From the IMG/VR virus record IMGVR_UViG_3300028920_000035, positions 1 through 64,000 of that record: a DNA stretch of 64,000 nucleotides, one strand, 5' to 3'. Made by a program: the position numbers and the translations under genes. The stretch comes from a virus. Each line of letters begins with the position of its first letter. Position 1 is the first letter of the stretch. Under the pieces are notes generated by a model. That model saw nothing but the letters and a program-made list of their open reading frames with translations. It was not told the DNA's origin and did not search any database. This document shows, in pieces, positions 16,973-26,206 of this stretch.

Positions 16973-19900
16973 ATGACTGATCGATGGGCCTCTACTGATA
17001 CCGAGGATATCTTCGCGCCTGAACCAGGAGAGGCACAGGCAACTTCTCAGATAGTTACTGCGGCTAAGGACGAAGAGGTCGACGATGAAGAGGCCCTTGG
17101 AGCCTTGTCCAATGCCGAGTACGTGATCTTCCTGCTCGGGTACGACACATTCCTGCGCTATATCGAGGAGTTCACAGACCCCTTGGGGGAGGAGCAGCTG
17201 AAGGAGCCCGAAACCGCCAAGTACATCAAGGCCCTGGAGGGGCTTGCGGCACAAGGGTCCAAGCTCATGCTGCGGGTCGATCGCGAGGTAACTGCCAACT
17301 TCCAGCGGTTCATGGCTGGTCAGCTGGAAACTCGAGCCCACAAGACGATGTTCACCCGGGCCATGCGGTTCCGCGTGACCAGCGTCGAGGGGATTGCCCG
17401 CCGCGCTCAGATGATTCGCGACGTCATGGAGCTGGGCGGCGCCAAAACGCGGACCGCTGTCTTTGGTAAGAGTCGCAAGGCCGCGACTTGGATTCGCAAA
17501 GCCATCAACGCCACGTGGGAAGACGATGCCGACAAGGCGCTCGACGTCTTCGAGGCGTTCAACCTCTCGAACGCGCGGGTCCGGGCCTGGTTTGATGTCG
17601 CTGCCAAGCTGGCGGGTTCGCACGAGGTCCCAGAGAGTGCCATCGCAGCGGGCGTTCTGGAGGCGTCAGGGCGCGCTCAGGAGCTGTTCAAGGCACAGGT
17701 CGAGGAGACCGGAGCTTCAGACTCAGGTGATTCTCGGCAGGGTGGCGAGGCCAAGCAGCTCGTTCTGGATCAGGTCGAGCAGCATGCGGCGACGGCGGCC
17801 AAGAAGGTCATGGATGCCCGCGGGGAGGACGACACGCCCCCTGCCAAGAGTGAGGTCGTAGGTATTGCCACCGCCGTAGCAACCGCGGTTGTGGCGGATC
17901 CTGCCAATCCTGCCAACGTTCCCCAGTCGCTCAAGGATGCGCTTGGTAAGGATGAGGAGCAGCTTGCGGCGGCTATGACGGAGGGCCGTGCCATCATCGC
18001 GGCCGGCGCGGGCGCGGGCAAGAGCCGCACCCTTGTAGCGCGCGTCACGCACCTCATCAAGGACCGCCCCGATGTGTCCCCTGTCAACGTCCTGGTCTGC
18101 TCCTTCAATGCCGAAGCCGCCGAGGAACTTCGAGGTCGTTTGCGGTTGAGCGTTGGGGGCGACGACTACAAGCAGCTGGAGCGCAACATCGGGACGACCC
18201 ATGCGATCTTCGCTCGATGGTTGCGAGATGACCGCCTCAATACGAGGCATCCCGAATTCAAGACAGCCGCCAGTCAAGGCAATATCGCCGACGGCGGCAG
18301 TGTCGCACGAACGGTCAATGACCTGTGGCGCAAGTGCAAGGCTGAGTTTGATGAGAACGGTGTGCTTCGTCCTGGGAAGCCCCCCGCAGAGGCTCCGAAG
18401 CTCAAGACCTATTGGGCGGGCAACGGTATCGACCCCAAGGAGGCCATGCTGACCGCGAGCAACGACGACGAGCGGGAAGCGGCCGAGTGGTATCAGTGGT
18501 ACGAGGGGCTCAAGGGTGCCATTCCCGGGTGGCGGTTCAACTGCCAAGGGCCGGACCACCGCAAGAATGAAGAGGCCCAGACCATCTATCAAGCACATGA
18601 GGATCGGGCCCGCCGCGGGGGCACCCTGCGGTTGAGTGATTTCGATGACCACTTGTTGATGTGCGCCCGGATGCTCGAAGAGAATCCCGACGCGCGCAGG
18701 AAGCTCCAGCGGCAGTTCAAGCATGTGCTTGTGGACGAATGTGTCAGTGGCGAGACCCAGGTGCAGACCCAGGACGGTCCCGTCGCAGTCAAAGATCTCC
18801 AAGAAGGTACTTTGATCCTATGCTTCAACAATGGGTCAGCTGAGTATAAGAAGGTACTTTCTCTCAGGCAAAGTTCAAAGACAGAGGGCATCAGGGTCAT
18901 TTTGGCGAACGGGTTGGAGCTGGCCATGACTCAGTGTCATCGCCTGTACGCAACTCCTTTTCACAGAGACTTGATTCCGGACGGGTACTTAGCTCTCTAC
19001 TTGATGTATCGGAAGGGGTTCGGTTACCGTGTTGGGGTCAGTGCCAACCCATTTTCTAGAGGGGGTCTAGGGAACGGTCGCACGGCCTCTGAGCGCCCTG
19101 ACGCTCTTTGGATTCTGGAGACTGGGCCTTCTGAGGAAATGCTCTTTAAGGAGCAGTCTACGGCTTTGAACTTTGGGGTGCCCACGAGTGTCTACGAGGG
19201 GGTTCCTAGGGATCTCAACCAACGGTACATTGACAGGATCTTTGCTGAGTTCGGGGACAATGGCACGAAAGTTCTGGAGGCCTACGGTTTCTCACCTGAC
19301 TACCCTCATTGGGTGAATGCCGGCCACTTCAGAGGGCGGGTCCATCGACACGCTGTGATGCTGCATGCTCACCGAGGGAGTATGCCTGGCAAGGGTAGGG
19401 GTTGTTCTGCCATACAGATGAGTTGGACAGGAGATGTCCCTGAAGTGCTCGCGGACGGCGTTTGTCAGACGAGAGACGGTCGAACTAACTATTCTTACCG
19501 TTCAAGCTCTTACAGCGACGTGCGCAAGAAAGCGGTTGAGATCGCAAACACCTTGGGGTGTTTTGTGAGAGAGACTCTGTCCGTGCAGGGGGAGTCCTGC
19601 CTCAAGATCACGGCAGCCAACCTGTTCCCAGGCATGAAGCTTCCTGTATGGGAGGGCGGCGTCCGGCGAGATTCCAACACCCTTTTGAGGGGTAAGGCTA
19701 GTCGTGACAAGGTTGCATCCCTTGGTTTTGACGTTCCCTCTCGTGGGAGCCTTAGTGCAGCTGACTATGCTCACTATCAGGAGCAATCAGAGGGGGCTTT
19801 GCTCTCTCTTGATGATACCCGAGTAGTCTTGGAAGAGATTGTGGAAGTCGTAGCCGAACAAGGCTCGTACTATGACATCACGGTCGAGGATGCAGGCAAC

Positions 19901-22900
19901 TTCTTCGGGAATAGGGTCCTGAGCCACAACTGTCAGGACCTCAGTGCCACCCAGCTCAAGGTATTCGATTTGATTACCGAGCATGTGACTACCAGGGGCG
20001 AGAACGGCACGAGCTACTGGATGGTCGGCGACGACAAGCAGTGTGTGGCCGACGACACCTGGATCACCGTCACGCCCCCAGGTGAGCACAGATTGGACGG
20101 CACGGTGAAAGCTGCCAAGGAGTTGGTTCCTGGCGATGGCATCGTGTCATACCGCAACGGCGACGTCGTGGTGCAGAAGGTGCGCCACGTCGAGAAGTCG
20201 AGTTGGACTAAGGGGTTCAAGATCACGACGGCTTCTGGCCGGTCGCTGGTCATGTCGCCCAATCACAAGATCTGGGCACACGCTCCTTCTTTGCGAGAAG
20301 GTCAGGTCGCCGTTTACCTCATGTTCCGCAACGACATGGGATTCCGTGTTGGTATCACCAACAAGTGCCGTGACGATGAGTACCTCAATTCGTTCGGTGG
20401 GCGTGCTTTCATGGAGAAGGCTGAGCGGATGTGGGTGCTCGACGTCTGTGACGACCGTGAGTTTGCTCTGCTCAAGGAGGAGACCTACTCGCTCCAGTAC
20501 GGCATCCCGACGATGGTGTTCGAGGGTGCCAATCGAGGTGTCAACCAGGACCGCATCGTCAAACTGTTCGAGCAGTTTGGCTCGAACGGGGCCCGTCTGC
20601 TGGAGGAGCGGCATCTTCACTTCGACCTCCCACATTGGATGAGCCAGTCGTACACCAAGCACAGTCGCGGACGCCGCACGGTCCACATGAACGCCCACGC
20701 GGGCAAGGGCACACAGGTTTCTTTGGAGTGGGCTGGTGACGACCTCGACAGTAAGGTCAACACCCCCTTCACGGTTAAGGGTGAGCGCCGCCGCTTGCGC
20801 AAGTTCTTCACCAACTACCGTGCGGCCTTGGAGTTCGCAGAGGGTCTCGCGCGGCGCGCGGAGGCCAACCTGTCACGTCGGCTGTCAACTCCTGAAGGGT
20901 CTGTTCGTTTAACGACGGCCTCTGGCATTCACGTCGGCTCTCAGGTGCTAATCTCAGACGACCAGAACGACGTCATGTTGGACGAGGTGGTCGAGGTCGA
21001 GACCGTCCAGGAGGTCAACTTCATCGACATTGACGTCGATGACGCCTCTAATTTCTTCGGCAACGGTATCCTGAGCCACAACAGCATCTACTCTTGGCGA
21101 GGGGCTAAGAGTGAGACCTTCCAGAGTCGCGCTGACGACGAGAACTGGCAGCTGCGGACCATCACGACCAACTACCGTTGCCCGCCGGCCATTGTTGGGT
21201 TTGCCAACGACCTGATTGCCCACAACGGGGCCGACCAGATCCCGTTCGAGGCCAAGCCCAACCCTTGGAAACAGGCCGACGAGGGCAGCCTTCGAGTCGA
21301 AACCCCCGAGACGGAGGCCGATGCCTCGAACCTGGTGGTCGAGACCATCAAGGCTCGTTTAGCCGATGACACGGAGGAAGGCCACCGGCCACCGTACATG
21401 GAGCATGCAGTCCTTTCACGGACCCAGAAGATGCTCGATATCTACGAGACATCGTTGGTCTTCCAGGGGATTCCTTTCGCACGCAAGGGCCCCCGCTCGA
21501 ACTTCGGGACGCCCGAGATGCGCGGCGTCGTGGGTGCCGTCAAGGTAGCTTTCAGCGACGACCCCGCGGACACCGTGAACGGGCTCGTGGACATGCTGAT
21601 CGCGCCCAACAAGTTCGCGCAGGCGGTCAACAAGCCCAGCATCATGCGCAAGAAGGTCGAGGCGGCGATGCGCCGTGCCTACGGACGCGAGTGGAAGACC
21701 GTTATGGCTCGTGATGCCATGCAGGACCGCACCTTCCAGAATGCCCTCGCGCAAGAGATGGGTGGTTCCCGGATTCACCAGCAACGCGTACGGATGGCAG
21801 CCGAGGACTTCGAGACCTTGTTCAACATTCGAGTCGGCGATGACGGGCTGCCCCCGACCATGACCGAGGTCATGACGACGATTCTCGGCTTCCGAGGAGT
21901 TTCCTGGGAGCTGGACCCAGACAAGATGGGTCAGAAGTTCGAGATGCAGGACGTCATCCGTCCGTGGCGCGAGATGCTCAGCGCCAAGCAACAGGACCGG
22001 GGCGACGATGAAGATGAGAGCGAGGGCGAGGGCGAGGGCGAGGGCGAGGAGAAGGAATCTCTGGGACCCATCGACTTCCTGTGGCAGCTGATGACGCCCC
22101 AGCCGGACGTCGATGAAGCCGACGAGCAGGACCCCCCGGACCGCCCGATAGGCTTTCTTCGTAAGGCGTCCAATTTGAACGAACAGGCTCGCAAGCTCGT
22201 GTATGACATTGGCGCCTACAAGCGTGCTGTGCGTGGTTTGGGCGCCTACCGAGACCGCAAGTTCGGCGGACGTACTGTGACCAAGGAAGAGCAGTATGAG
22301 GCCGACCTGGCCAAATGCCCACCCGGCGGGATGCCCACTCCTGAGGAGATCGCGGCGAATCCCGACCTGTTGAAGCGACCCCCCGCGGTCTACCTGGGAA
22401 CGTGTCACTGCTCGCCCCCAGATGAACCAGTGTTAACCACTCAAGGGTATGTTGCCATTGGTGACCTTGACCCTGAACAACATCGGGTTGCTTCATACCT
22501 CGATAGCTGCAACCAGCTGTTTTGGGGAAAGGACCCTGGCCCGGTCGCGAGCGAACGGAAGGGCTATGCTTTCACGAAGACAGAGTGGCCTTTCCAAGGT
22601 AACTTGGTTGTTCTGAAGACTGGCCAAAGCATTACGCGGGTCACCCCTGATCACCGGTTGCGGGTGAAGTTTGCCCCTGAGTTTTTTGATAAGTACGTCG
22701 TATACTTGATGCGCAGAGGCAGCTGGTGGCGCGTTGGAATGACCCAGTCAGGATCTCGCCCTTACAAGGCTACGACCTTGGAGACTCGATTGGCTGCCGA
22801 GAAGGCGGACAACGGTTGGGTCCTAGGAGTGTTCGAGAGCAGAGAAGCCGCTTTGGAACAAGAAGCCATACTTCAAGGCCGGTACGGCATTCTGGGGCTG

Positions 22901-24274
22901 ACCTTTGAAAGCTCGAAGCAGCGCTCTCTGACGACTGACCAGCTGCACCGCATTCACGACTTCGTAAGTGCTGAGGCGGAAGGGCGAGCCCTTAGGTTGC
23001 TATCCGACCACGGTCTTGATCCTGAAGACCCCCTCTACTCAAGGCCGGGGGACGGCCAAAGGTGGTCCGACAAGCGGGAGTCTTTCACGATCAGGGCTCG
23101 CAACTTCTTGAGTGGTTATATGCTGTTGCCGGTGGTAAAACCCTGCTTTGTCGAATGTACTGGGCCACGGGAGGAGTGGGCTAAGCCTCAGTGGTTGCTA
23201 GGGACGACTCAGGCAATCTTTTACGATGGGCCTGTCTACAGTTTGGATGTCGACCCCCACCACTACTATGTCAGCGGAGGTGCGGTTGTCCACAACTCCA
23301 CAAAGGGTGCCGAATGGAGGAACACCTATGTCTTGATGCCCAAGGACAAGTTCCCAGGGCGGATGCGGCTACCAGATGACCTCAAAGCTCGTGAGCTGGT
23401 TCCCGAAGGTAACTTCGACAGGGTCGACGAGGCCGTCAAGCAAGGTTTGCTTGATGAGGATCGAGCCCGGGAACTCAAGGCGGGGAGCATGGTTGACCCC
23501 AGCAGCCCTGTCGAGATGTTCGTCTCGGGGAGTATCAGCTTGTACGTCTTCGAGCGGTGGCGGAACCACATGCGGGACGAACGCCGATTGGGCTATGTGG
23601 CGATCACGCGCGCCCAAGAGCGGGCGATGGTCCTATGCCCCTCCGAGGTCAATGGCCAAGCAGCGGGGGTCAGTCCCTTCGTCACGGAAATGGGGCTGTT
23701 CCCGGGTGAGAACATCGGTCGAAGCCCCGCGGATGATGAGGTTGACGAGGAGATCGCCGCTGAGGTGGGGTCCCCCGAGGGCGCCGTCGAATTGCAAGGC
23801 GATGGCTCTCCCGTCATTCAGCCTCAGCATCCAGAGGTTCAGGTCGCTGAAGTGGCGGCAGACCCCACGAAGACAGACGACACCTGGCTTCTGGACACCG
23901 CTCTGGTGTATACGATCGAGGACGTTCCCACGCTTGAAGATGCGACGGCCGTTGAGAACCTCCAGAAAACCCTCAATGCCATTACCGGACGGGCACGGGA
24001 AGTGGACCCCAATTGGCAATCGGGGTCCAAGGAAGAGCTGCGGTCGGCTGTCGAAGCAACTTCCAACCTGATGGAGGCCGCTCAGGCCGAGGGCAACGAC
24101 AAGTACAATCAGGCTCTCAACAACTTGTTGGGGGTCTTGATGGGTTTGATGTTCAAGGCCAGGGTTAAGACCAAGATGGCCAAAACCAAGAGGGCCAACG
24201 ATGGTATCACCGTTACCGAGGTCATCTCAACTTGGCTCGATGGTGATGAGCCCCTCATGACTTCGGAGAATTGA
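16973..24274 (+). CDS. UvrD/Rep-type (SF1A) DNA helicase precursor with three inteins
   Basis: A 2433-residue precursor; removing three inteins leaves about 1393 residues. Walker A is AGAGAGKS at 344-351. Motif II (VDE/CQDLSATQ) is split by intein 1, motif III (GDDKQ/SIYSWRGA) by intein 2, and motif V (GTCH/STKGAEW) by intein 3. Motif VI is RLGYVAITRAQERA near 2205. These are signatures of the UvrD/Rep/PcrA 3'-5' helicase family. About 330 N-terminal residues and 150 C-terminal residues are unassigned, and an acidic Glu/Gly run lies near 1685. Activity should require splicing at all three sites, since each intein interrupts a catalytic motif. Its place amid tail genes is odd. Confidence 0.9.
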   Translation: MTDRWASTDTEDIFAPEPGEAQATSQIVTAAKDEEVDDEEALGALSNAEYVIFLLGYDTFLRYIEEFTDPLGEEQLKEPETAKYIKALEGLAAQGSKLMLRVDREVTANFQRFMAGQLETRAHKTMFTRAMRFRVTSVEGIARRAQMIRDVMELGGAKTRTAVFGKSRKAATWIRKAINATWEDDADKALDVFEAFNLSNARVRAWFDVAAKLAGSHEVPESAIAAGVLEASGRAQELFKAQVEETGASDSGDSRQGGEAKQLVLDQVEQHAATAAKKVMDARGEDDTPPAKSEVVGIATAVATAVVADPANPANVPQSLKDALGKDEEQLAAAMTEGRAIIAAGAGAGKSRTLVARVTHLIKDRPDVSPVNVLVCSFNAEAAEELRGRLRLSVGGDDYKQLERNIGTTHAIFARWLRDDRLNTRHPEFKTAASQGNIADGGSVARTVNDLWRKCKAEFDENGVLRPGKPPAEAPKLKTYWAGNGIDPKEAMLTASNDDEREAAEWYQWYEGLKGAIPGWRFNCQGPDHRKNEEAQTIYQAHEDRARRGGTLRLSDFDDHLLMCARMLEENPDARRKLQRQFKHVLVDECVSGETQVQTQDGPVAVKDLQEGTLILCFNNGSAEYKKVLSLRQSSKTEGIRVILANGLELAMTQCHRLYATPFHRDLIPDGYLALYLMYRKGFGYRVGVSANPFSRGGLGNGRTASERPDALWILETGPSEEMLFKEQSTALNFGVPTSVYEGVPRDLNQRYIDRIFAEFGDNGTKVLEAYGFSPDYPHWVNAGHFRGRVHRHAVMLHAHRGSMPGKGRGCSAIQMSWTGDVPEVLADGVCQTRDGRTNYSYRSSSYSDVRKKAVEIANTLGCFVRETLSVQGESCLKITAANLFPGMKLPVWEGGVRRDSNTLLRGKASRDKVASLGFDVPSRGSLSAADYAHYQEQSEGALLSLDDTRVVLEEIVEVVAEQGSYYDITVEDAGNFFGNRVLSHNCQDLSATQLKVFDLITEHVTTRGENGTSYWMVGDDKQCVADDTWITVTPPGEHRLDGTVKAAKELVPGDGIVSYRNGDVVVQKVRHVEKSSWTKGFKITTASGRSLVMSPNHKIWAHAPSLREGQVAVYLMFRNDMGFRVGITNKCRDDEYLNSFGGRAFMEKAERMWVLDVCDDREFALLKEETYSLQYGIPTMVFEGANRGVNQDRIVKLFEQFGSNGARLLEERHLHFDLPHWMSQSYTKHSRGRRTVHMNAHAGKGTQVSLEWAGDDLDSKVNTPFTVKGERRRLRKFFTNYRAALEFAEGLARRAEANLSRRLSTPEGSVRLTTASGIHVGSQVLISDDQNDVMLDEVVEVETVQEVNFIDIDVDDASNFFGNGILSHNSIYSWRGAKSETFQSRADDENWQLRTITTNYRCPPAIVGFANDLIAHNGADQIPFEAKPNPWKQADEGSLRVETPETEADASNLVVETIKARLADDTEEGHRPPYMEHAVLSRTQKMLDIYETSLVFQGIPFARKGPRSNFGTPEMRGVVGAVKVAFSDDPADTVNGLVDMLIAPNKFAQAVNKPSIMRKKVEAAMRRAYGREWKTVMARDAMQDRTFQNALAQEMGGSRIHQQRVRMAAEDFETLFNIRVGDDGLPPTMTEVMTTILGFRGVSWELDPDKMGQKFEMQDVIRPWREMLSAKQQDRGDDEDESEGEGEGEGEEKESLGPIDFLWQLMTPQPDVDEADEQDPPDRPIGFLRKASNLNEQARKLVYDIGAYKRAVRGLGAYRDRKFGGRTVTKEEQYEADLAKCPPGGMPTPEEIAANPDLLKRPPAVYLGTCHCSPPDEPVLTTQGYVAIGDLDPEQHRVASYLDSCNQLFWGKDPGPVASERKGYAFTKTEWPFQGNLVVLKTGQSITRVTPDHRLRVKFAPEFFDKYVVYLMRRGSWWRVGMTQSGSRPYKATTLETRLAAEKADNGWVLGVFESREAALEQEAILQGRYGILGLTFESSKQRSLTTDQLHRIHDFVSAEAEGRALRLLSDHGLDPEDPLYSRPGDGQRWSDKRESFTIRARNFLSGYMLLPVVKPCFVECTGPREEWAKPQWLLGTTQAIFYDGPVYSLDVDPHHYYVSGGAVVHNSTKGAEWRNTYVLMPKDKFPGRMRLPDDLKARELVPEGNFDRVDEAVKQGLLDEDRARELKAGSMVDPSSPVEMFVSGSISLYVFERWRNHMRDERRLGYVAITRAQERAMVLCPSEVNGQAAGVSPFVTEMGLFPGENIGRSPADDEVDEEIAAEVGSPEGAVELQGDGSPVIQPQHPEVQVAEVAADPTKTDDTWLLDTALVYTIEDVPTLEDATAVENLQKTLNAITGRAREVDPNWQSGSKEELRSAVEATSNLMEAAQAEGNDKYNQALNNLLGVLMGLMFKARVKTKMAKTKRANDGITVTEVISTWLDGDEPLMTSEN
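18740..19930 (+). mobile_element. intein 1 in helicase motif II
   Basis: 397 residues (590-986 of the precursor). It starts with Cys (CVSGETQVQT, block A), has TQCHRLY as block B, and ends LSHN followed by Cys+1. The insert contains LYLMYRKGFGYRVGVS, a later Arg and a FKEQS Glu, resembling a GIY-YIG nuclease core (Y-L-M for GIY, Y-R-V-G for YIG). The site falls between DE and QD of the Walker B motif. Codons are visibly richer in A/T third positions than the surrounding helicase. Confidence 0.9.
20042..21082 (+). mobile_element. intein 2 in helicase motif III
   Basis: 347 residues (1024-1370). It starts CVADDTWITVTPPG, has SPNHKIW as block B, and ends LSHN before Ser+1. The insert VYLMFRNDMGFRVGIT, with later Arg, WVLDV and LLKEET, matches the GIY-YIG-like insert of intein 1, as does the following FEG..NQ and PHW region, so the two are close paralogues. 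Codon use is GC-rich like the host gene, suggesting longer residence. Confidence 0.9.
22409..23296 (+). mobile_element. intein 3 in helicase motif V
   Basis: 296 residues (1813-2108). It starts CSPPDEPVLTTQG, has TPDHRLRV as block B, a YSLDVDPHHYYVSGG block F and ends VVHN before Ser+1. It carries VVYLMRRGSWWRVGMT, then ETRLAAEKAD, WVLGV and LEQEA, the same GIY-YIG-like core in shorter form. It is the most divergent of the three and lacks the PHW region in clear form. Confidence 0.9.
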
Positions 24275-24277
24275 CCG

Positions 24278-25141
24278 ATGGCTGAAGGCACCTATGATTC
24301 CGTCACCGTCGAGGAGTTCGACAGGTATGTATCCCGCACCTTCCGCGGGTTCATTCCTGGCGGCCTTCGCAAGCATCGGGGTAAGACCGGCCACCAGTGG
24401 CACTACGACCTTTGGTTCAACACTGAGGGGACGGTAGGGGTTCGGATCCTCAGCAGCATCACCGTCGGTCGTGAATCAGCGCGCGGTGCGGGCGAAGGGC
24501 TCATCAAGCTTGTCCCGTCTCTTTTCCAGCTTAAGAAGGGAGATTTCACCGAGACTTGGGCCTGGAACAAGGTCTACCGCGAGTTCAAGCGGACCAAGAG
24601 TCGCGAAGGCGCCAAGCGGCGGCAGTCGTGGCGCAACAGCTTGCAGGCTCAAGTGCGTAAGGCTCTCGAGGAGTATTATGAAAAGGATCAGTGGTGGGAC
24701 TGGGTCGGCGGAGGCAAGGAAGGTCCGCCTCCTGAGCGCAGAGACGGCCAGCCCTATCAGGAGGTCAAGGTTCAGGAGAAGGATGACCAGGGGGAAGTCC
24801 AGCAGCGCGTCGTCAAGGTCCACAAGGGCACTCCTCATTCCATCGACCGCGCCCCCCGCCGCCCGACAATGCAGTCAGACTCGAACTCCAGCGGGTGGGG
24901 GTCTCGTCTCGAACGAGGTGTCAAGGGGGAGCCCGGTGATGAGGTGATCACGGTTGCTCGTGGCGGCAAGCGCCGCTTCCAACTCCTGGTCGAGAACCTG
25001 GGCACGACTCAGTACGGGGAGGAAGTTTGGACCGTCAGCACGAACCCCAAGCCGAGTAAGCGGGCGAGTGAGCTGTCTGTAGAGCCCCCCGCGGAAGAGC
25101 CTCCTTCGGCTGAGGTCGACCTCGACGCTTGGAAAGTCTGA
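24278..25141 (+). CDS. hypothetical protein downstream of helicase
   Basis: A 287-residue protein starting three bases after the helicase stop, so probably co-expressed with it. Residues 1-130 look globular (FDRYVSRTFRGFIPGG, then WHYDLWFNTEGTVGVRILSS). A basic helical stretch rich in Lys/Arg follows (FKRTKSREGAKRRQSWR). The C-terminal half is polar linker plus a short beta part (ITVARGGKRRFQLLVENLG) and an acidic Pro/Glu tail. It might bind nucleic acid or partner the helicase. No family is recognised. Confidence 0.6.
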   Translation: MAEGTYDSVTVEEFDRYVSRTFRGFIPGGLRKHRGKTGHQWHYDLWFNTEGTVGVRILSSITVGRESARGAGEGLIKLVPSLFQLKKGDFTETWAWNKVYREFKRTKSREGAKRRQSWRNSLQAQVRKALEEYYEKDQWWDWVGGGKEGPPPERRDGQPYQEVKVQEKDDQGEVQQRVVKVHKGTPHSIDRAPRRPTMQSDSNSSGWGSRLERGVKGEPGDEVITVARGGKRRFQLLVENLGTTQYGEEVWTVSTNPKPSKRASELSVEPPAEEPPSAEVDLDAWKV

Positions 25142-25173
25142 ACGATCTGGGATCCCGAATCGTATAGGGATAC

Positions 25174-25323
25174 ATGACTCTACCCTCGAACACCGACATT
25201 GAGACCGAGGCAAATGCAGTTCAATACCGCGGTCCGGAACGCTACTCAGGAACACATTGGCGACCCTCTTATCGTCGTCGGCTGACGATTAAGGCTAAAA
25301 CCTCCAACGAAGCCCGCGTCTGA
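25174..25323 (+). CDS. small basic open reading frame
   Basis: A 49-residue reading frame in the gap between two larger genes. It starts at an ATG preceded by TAGGGA at only three bases' distance and ends at the TGA at 25321. The product is Arg-rich at its C-terminal half (RYSGTHWRPSYRRRLTIK). No homologue is recognised. It may be a real small protein or an untranslated leader of the next gene. Confidence 0.35.
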   Translation: MTLPSNTDIETEANAVQYRGPERYSGTHWRPSYRRRLTIKAKTSNEARV

Positions 25324-25332
25324 AAAATCCGT

Positions 25333-26166
25333 ATGGGTGAGGAACTCCGGCTAGAAGTTCGCATCGACCATAGCCTGGTCGAAGCTCCAGAAGGTGCCTT
25401 GGTCATGGGAGCCCTTGGTCACGGGAGCCCTGATGCTTACGATGACGTCGAGCGATTCTACACGGATCTCATTCTGGGCAAACCCTTGCCCTTGGTCTTG
25501 GCGGCCAACGCTATCGAGGTCTTGAGCCACGCCATTATGACTGTCTTGTTCCTGCGCCGGGGGCTCGCCTTGCACCCTCGGATGCACCAGTTGGTGGTCT
25601 CGACCGCGCTGGCGGACCGCCACGGGTTGGGGGGTCTGGCACACGTCGAGCGCGACCTCGCCCGTTTCTTGTTGCTCGTGCAGGGTTATATTGTCGACCC
25701 GAAGCTCAGCCGCCAGGAACTGGGTCGGCGGATCTCGACATTGGTCGGGTGGGTGGAGAACTGGGTCGAGAACGACCATCTCCCCCAGCTGCCGGTAGAC
25801 CCCCCGGTGCCGCGTGTGCTCGACCACGGGACCAACGGCTTCGTGCTTGCCGAGACGACTGGTCCACTGGACGCAGGCTGGTTGGAGTTGTTTCGGATGG
25901 GGTATCTTCGGGGTGTGTTGGCGACCATACCCAAAAATGACCGTCGAGGCGTCTTGATGGCGCGCAAGAGCGCGTTTGTGGCGTTCGACCTGGCTCAGGC
26001 AGCCAAGCTCCTGAACGCCGCTGAGAGTCAGCTAGGGGGCACTGAGGGACGGGAGCCCGACGGGGGTAAGGGGGGGTGGGCGGTCCACAGCTTCGTGTTG
26101 ACGGGGCCTATCAAGGGTACGGCGCTGCCTCTGGAGGGTATCCTCCAGGTCGCGGTTCGGGTCTGA
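25333..26166 (+). CDS. hypothetical protein
   Basis: A 277-residue protein. The N-terminal 25 residues form beta strands. Residues 30-140 are largely helical with hydrophobic stretches (LPLVLAANAIEVLSHAIMTVLFL, split by polar turns), and the C-terminal part has short strands around a Gly-rich loop. It is not clearly membrane-spanning. Sits between the helicase block and the tail tube. Function unknown. Confidence 0.6.
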   Translation: MGEELRLEVRIDHSLVEAPEGALVMGALGHGSPDAYDDVERFYTDLILGKPLPLVLAANAIEVLSHAIMTVLFLRRGLALHPRMHQLVVSTALADRHGLGGLAHVERDLARFLLLVQGYIVDPKLSRQELGRRISTLVGWVENWVENDHLPQLPVDPPVPRVLDHGTNGFVLAETTGPLDAGWLELFRMGYLRGVLATIPKNDRRGVLMARKSAFVAFDLAQAAKLLNAAESQLGGTEGREPDGGKGGWAVHSFVLTGPIKGTALPLEGILQVAVRV

Positions 26167-26206
26167 GGCCGTTTCAATAGAGTTTTCGTGTCCCTCCTTG
26201 GGTGGC

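Noticed and set aside
22015-22053. GAGGGC hexanucleotide run
   Set aside because: It encodes the Glu/Gly acidic linker of the helicase and needs no other explanation.
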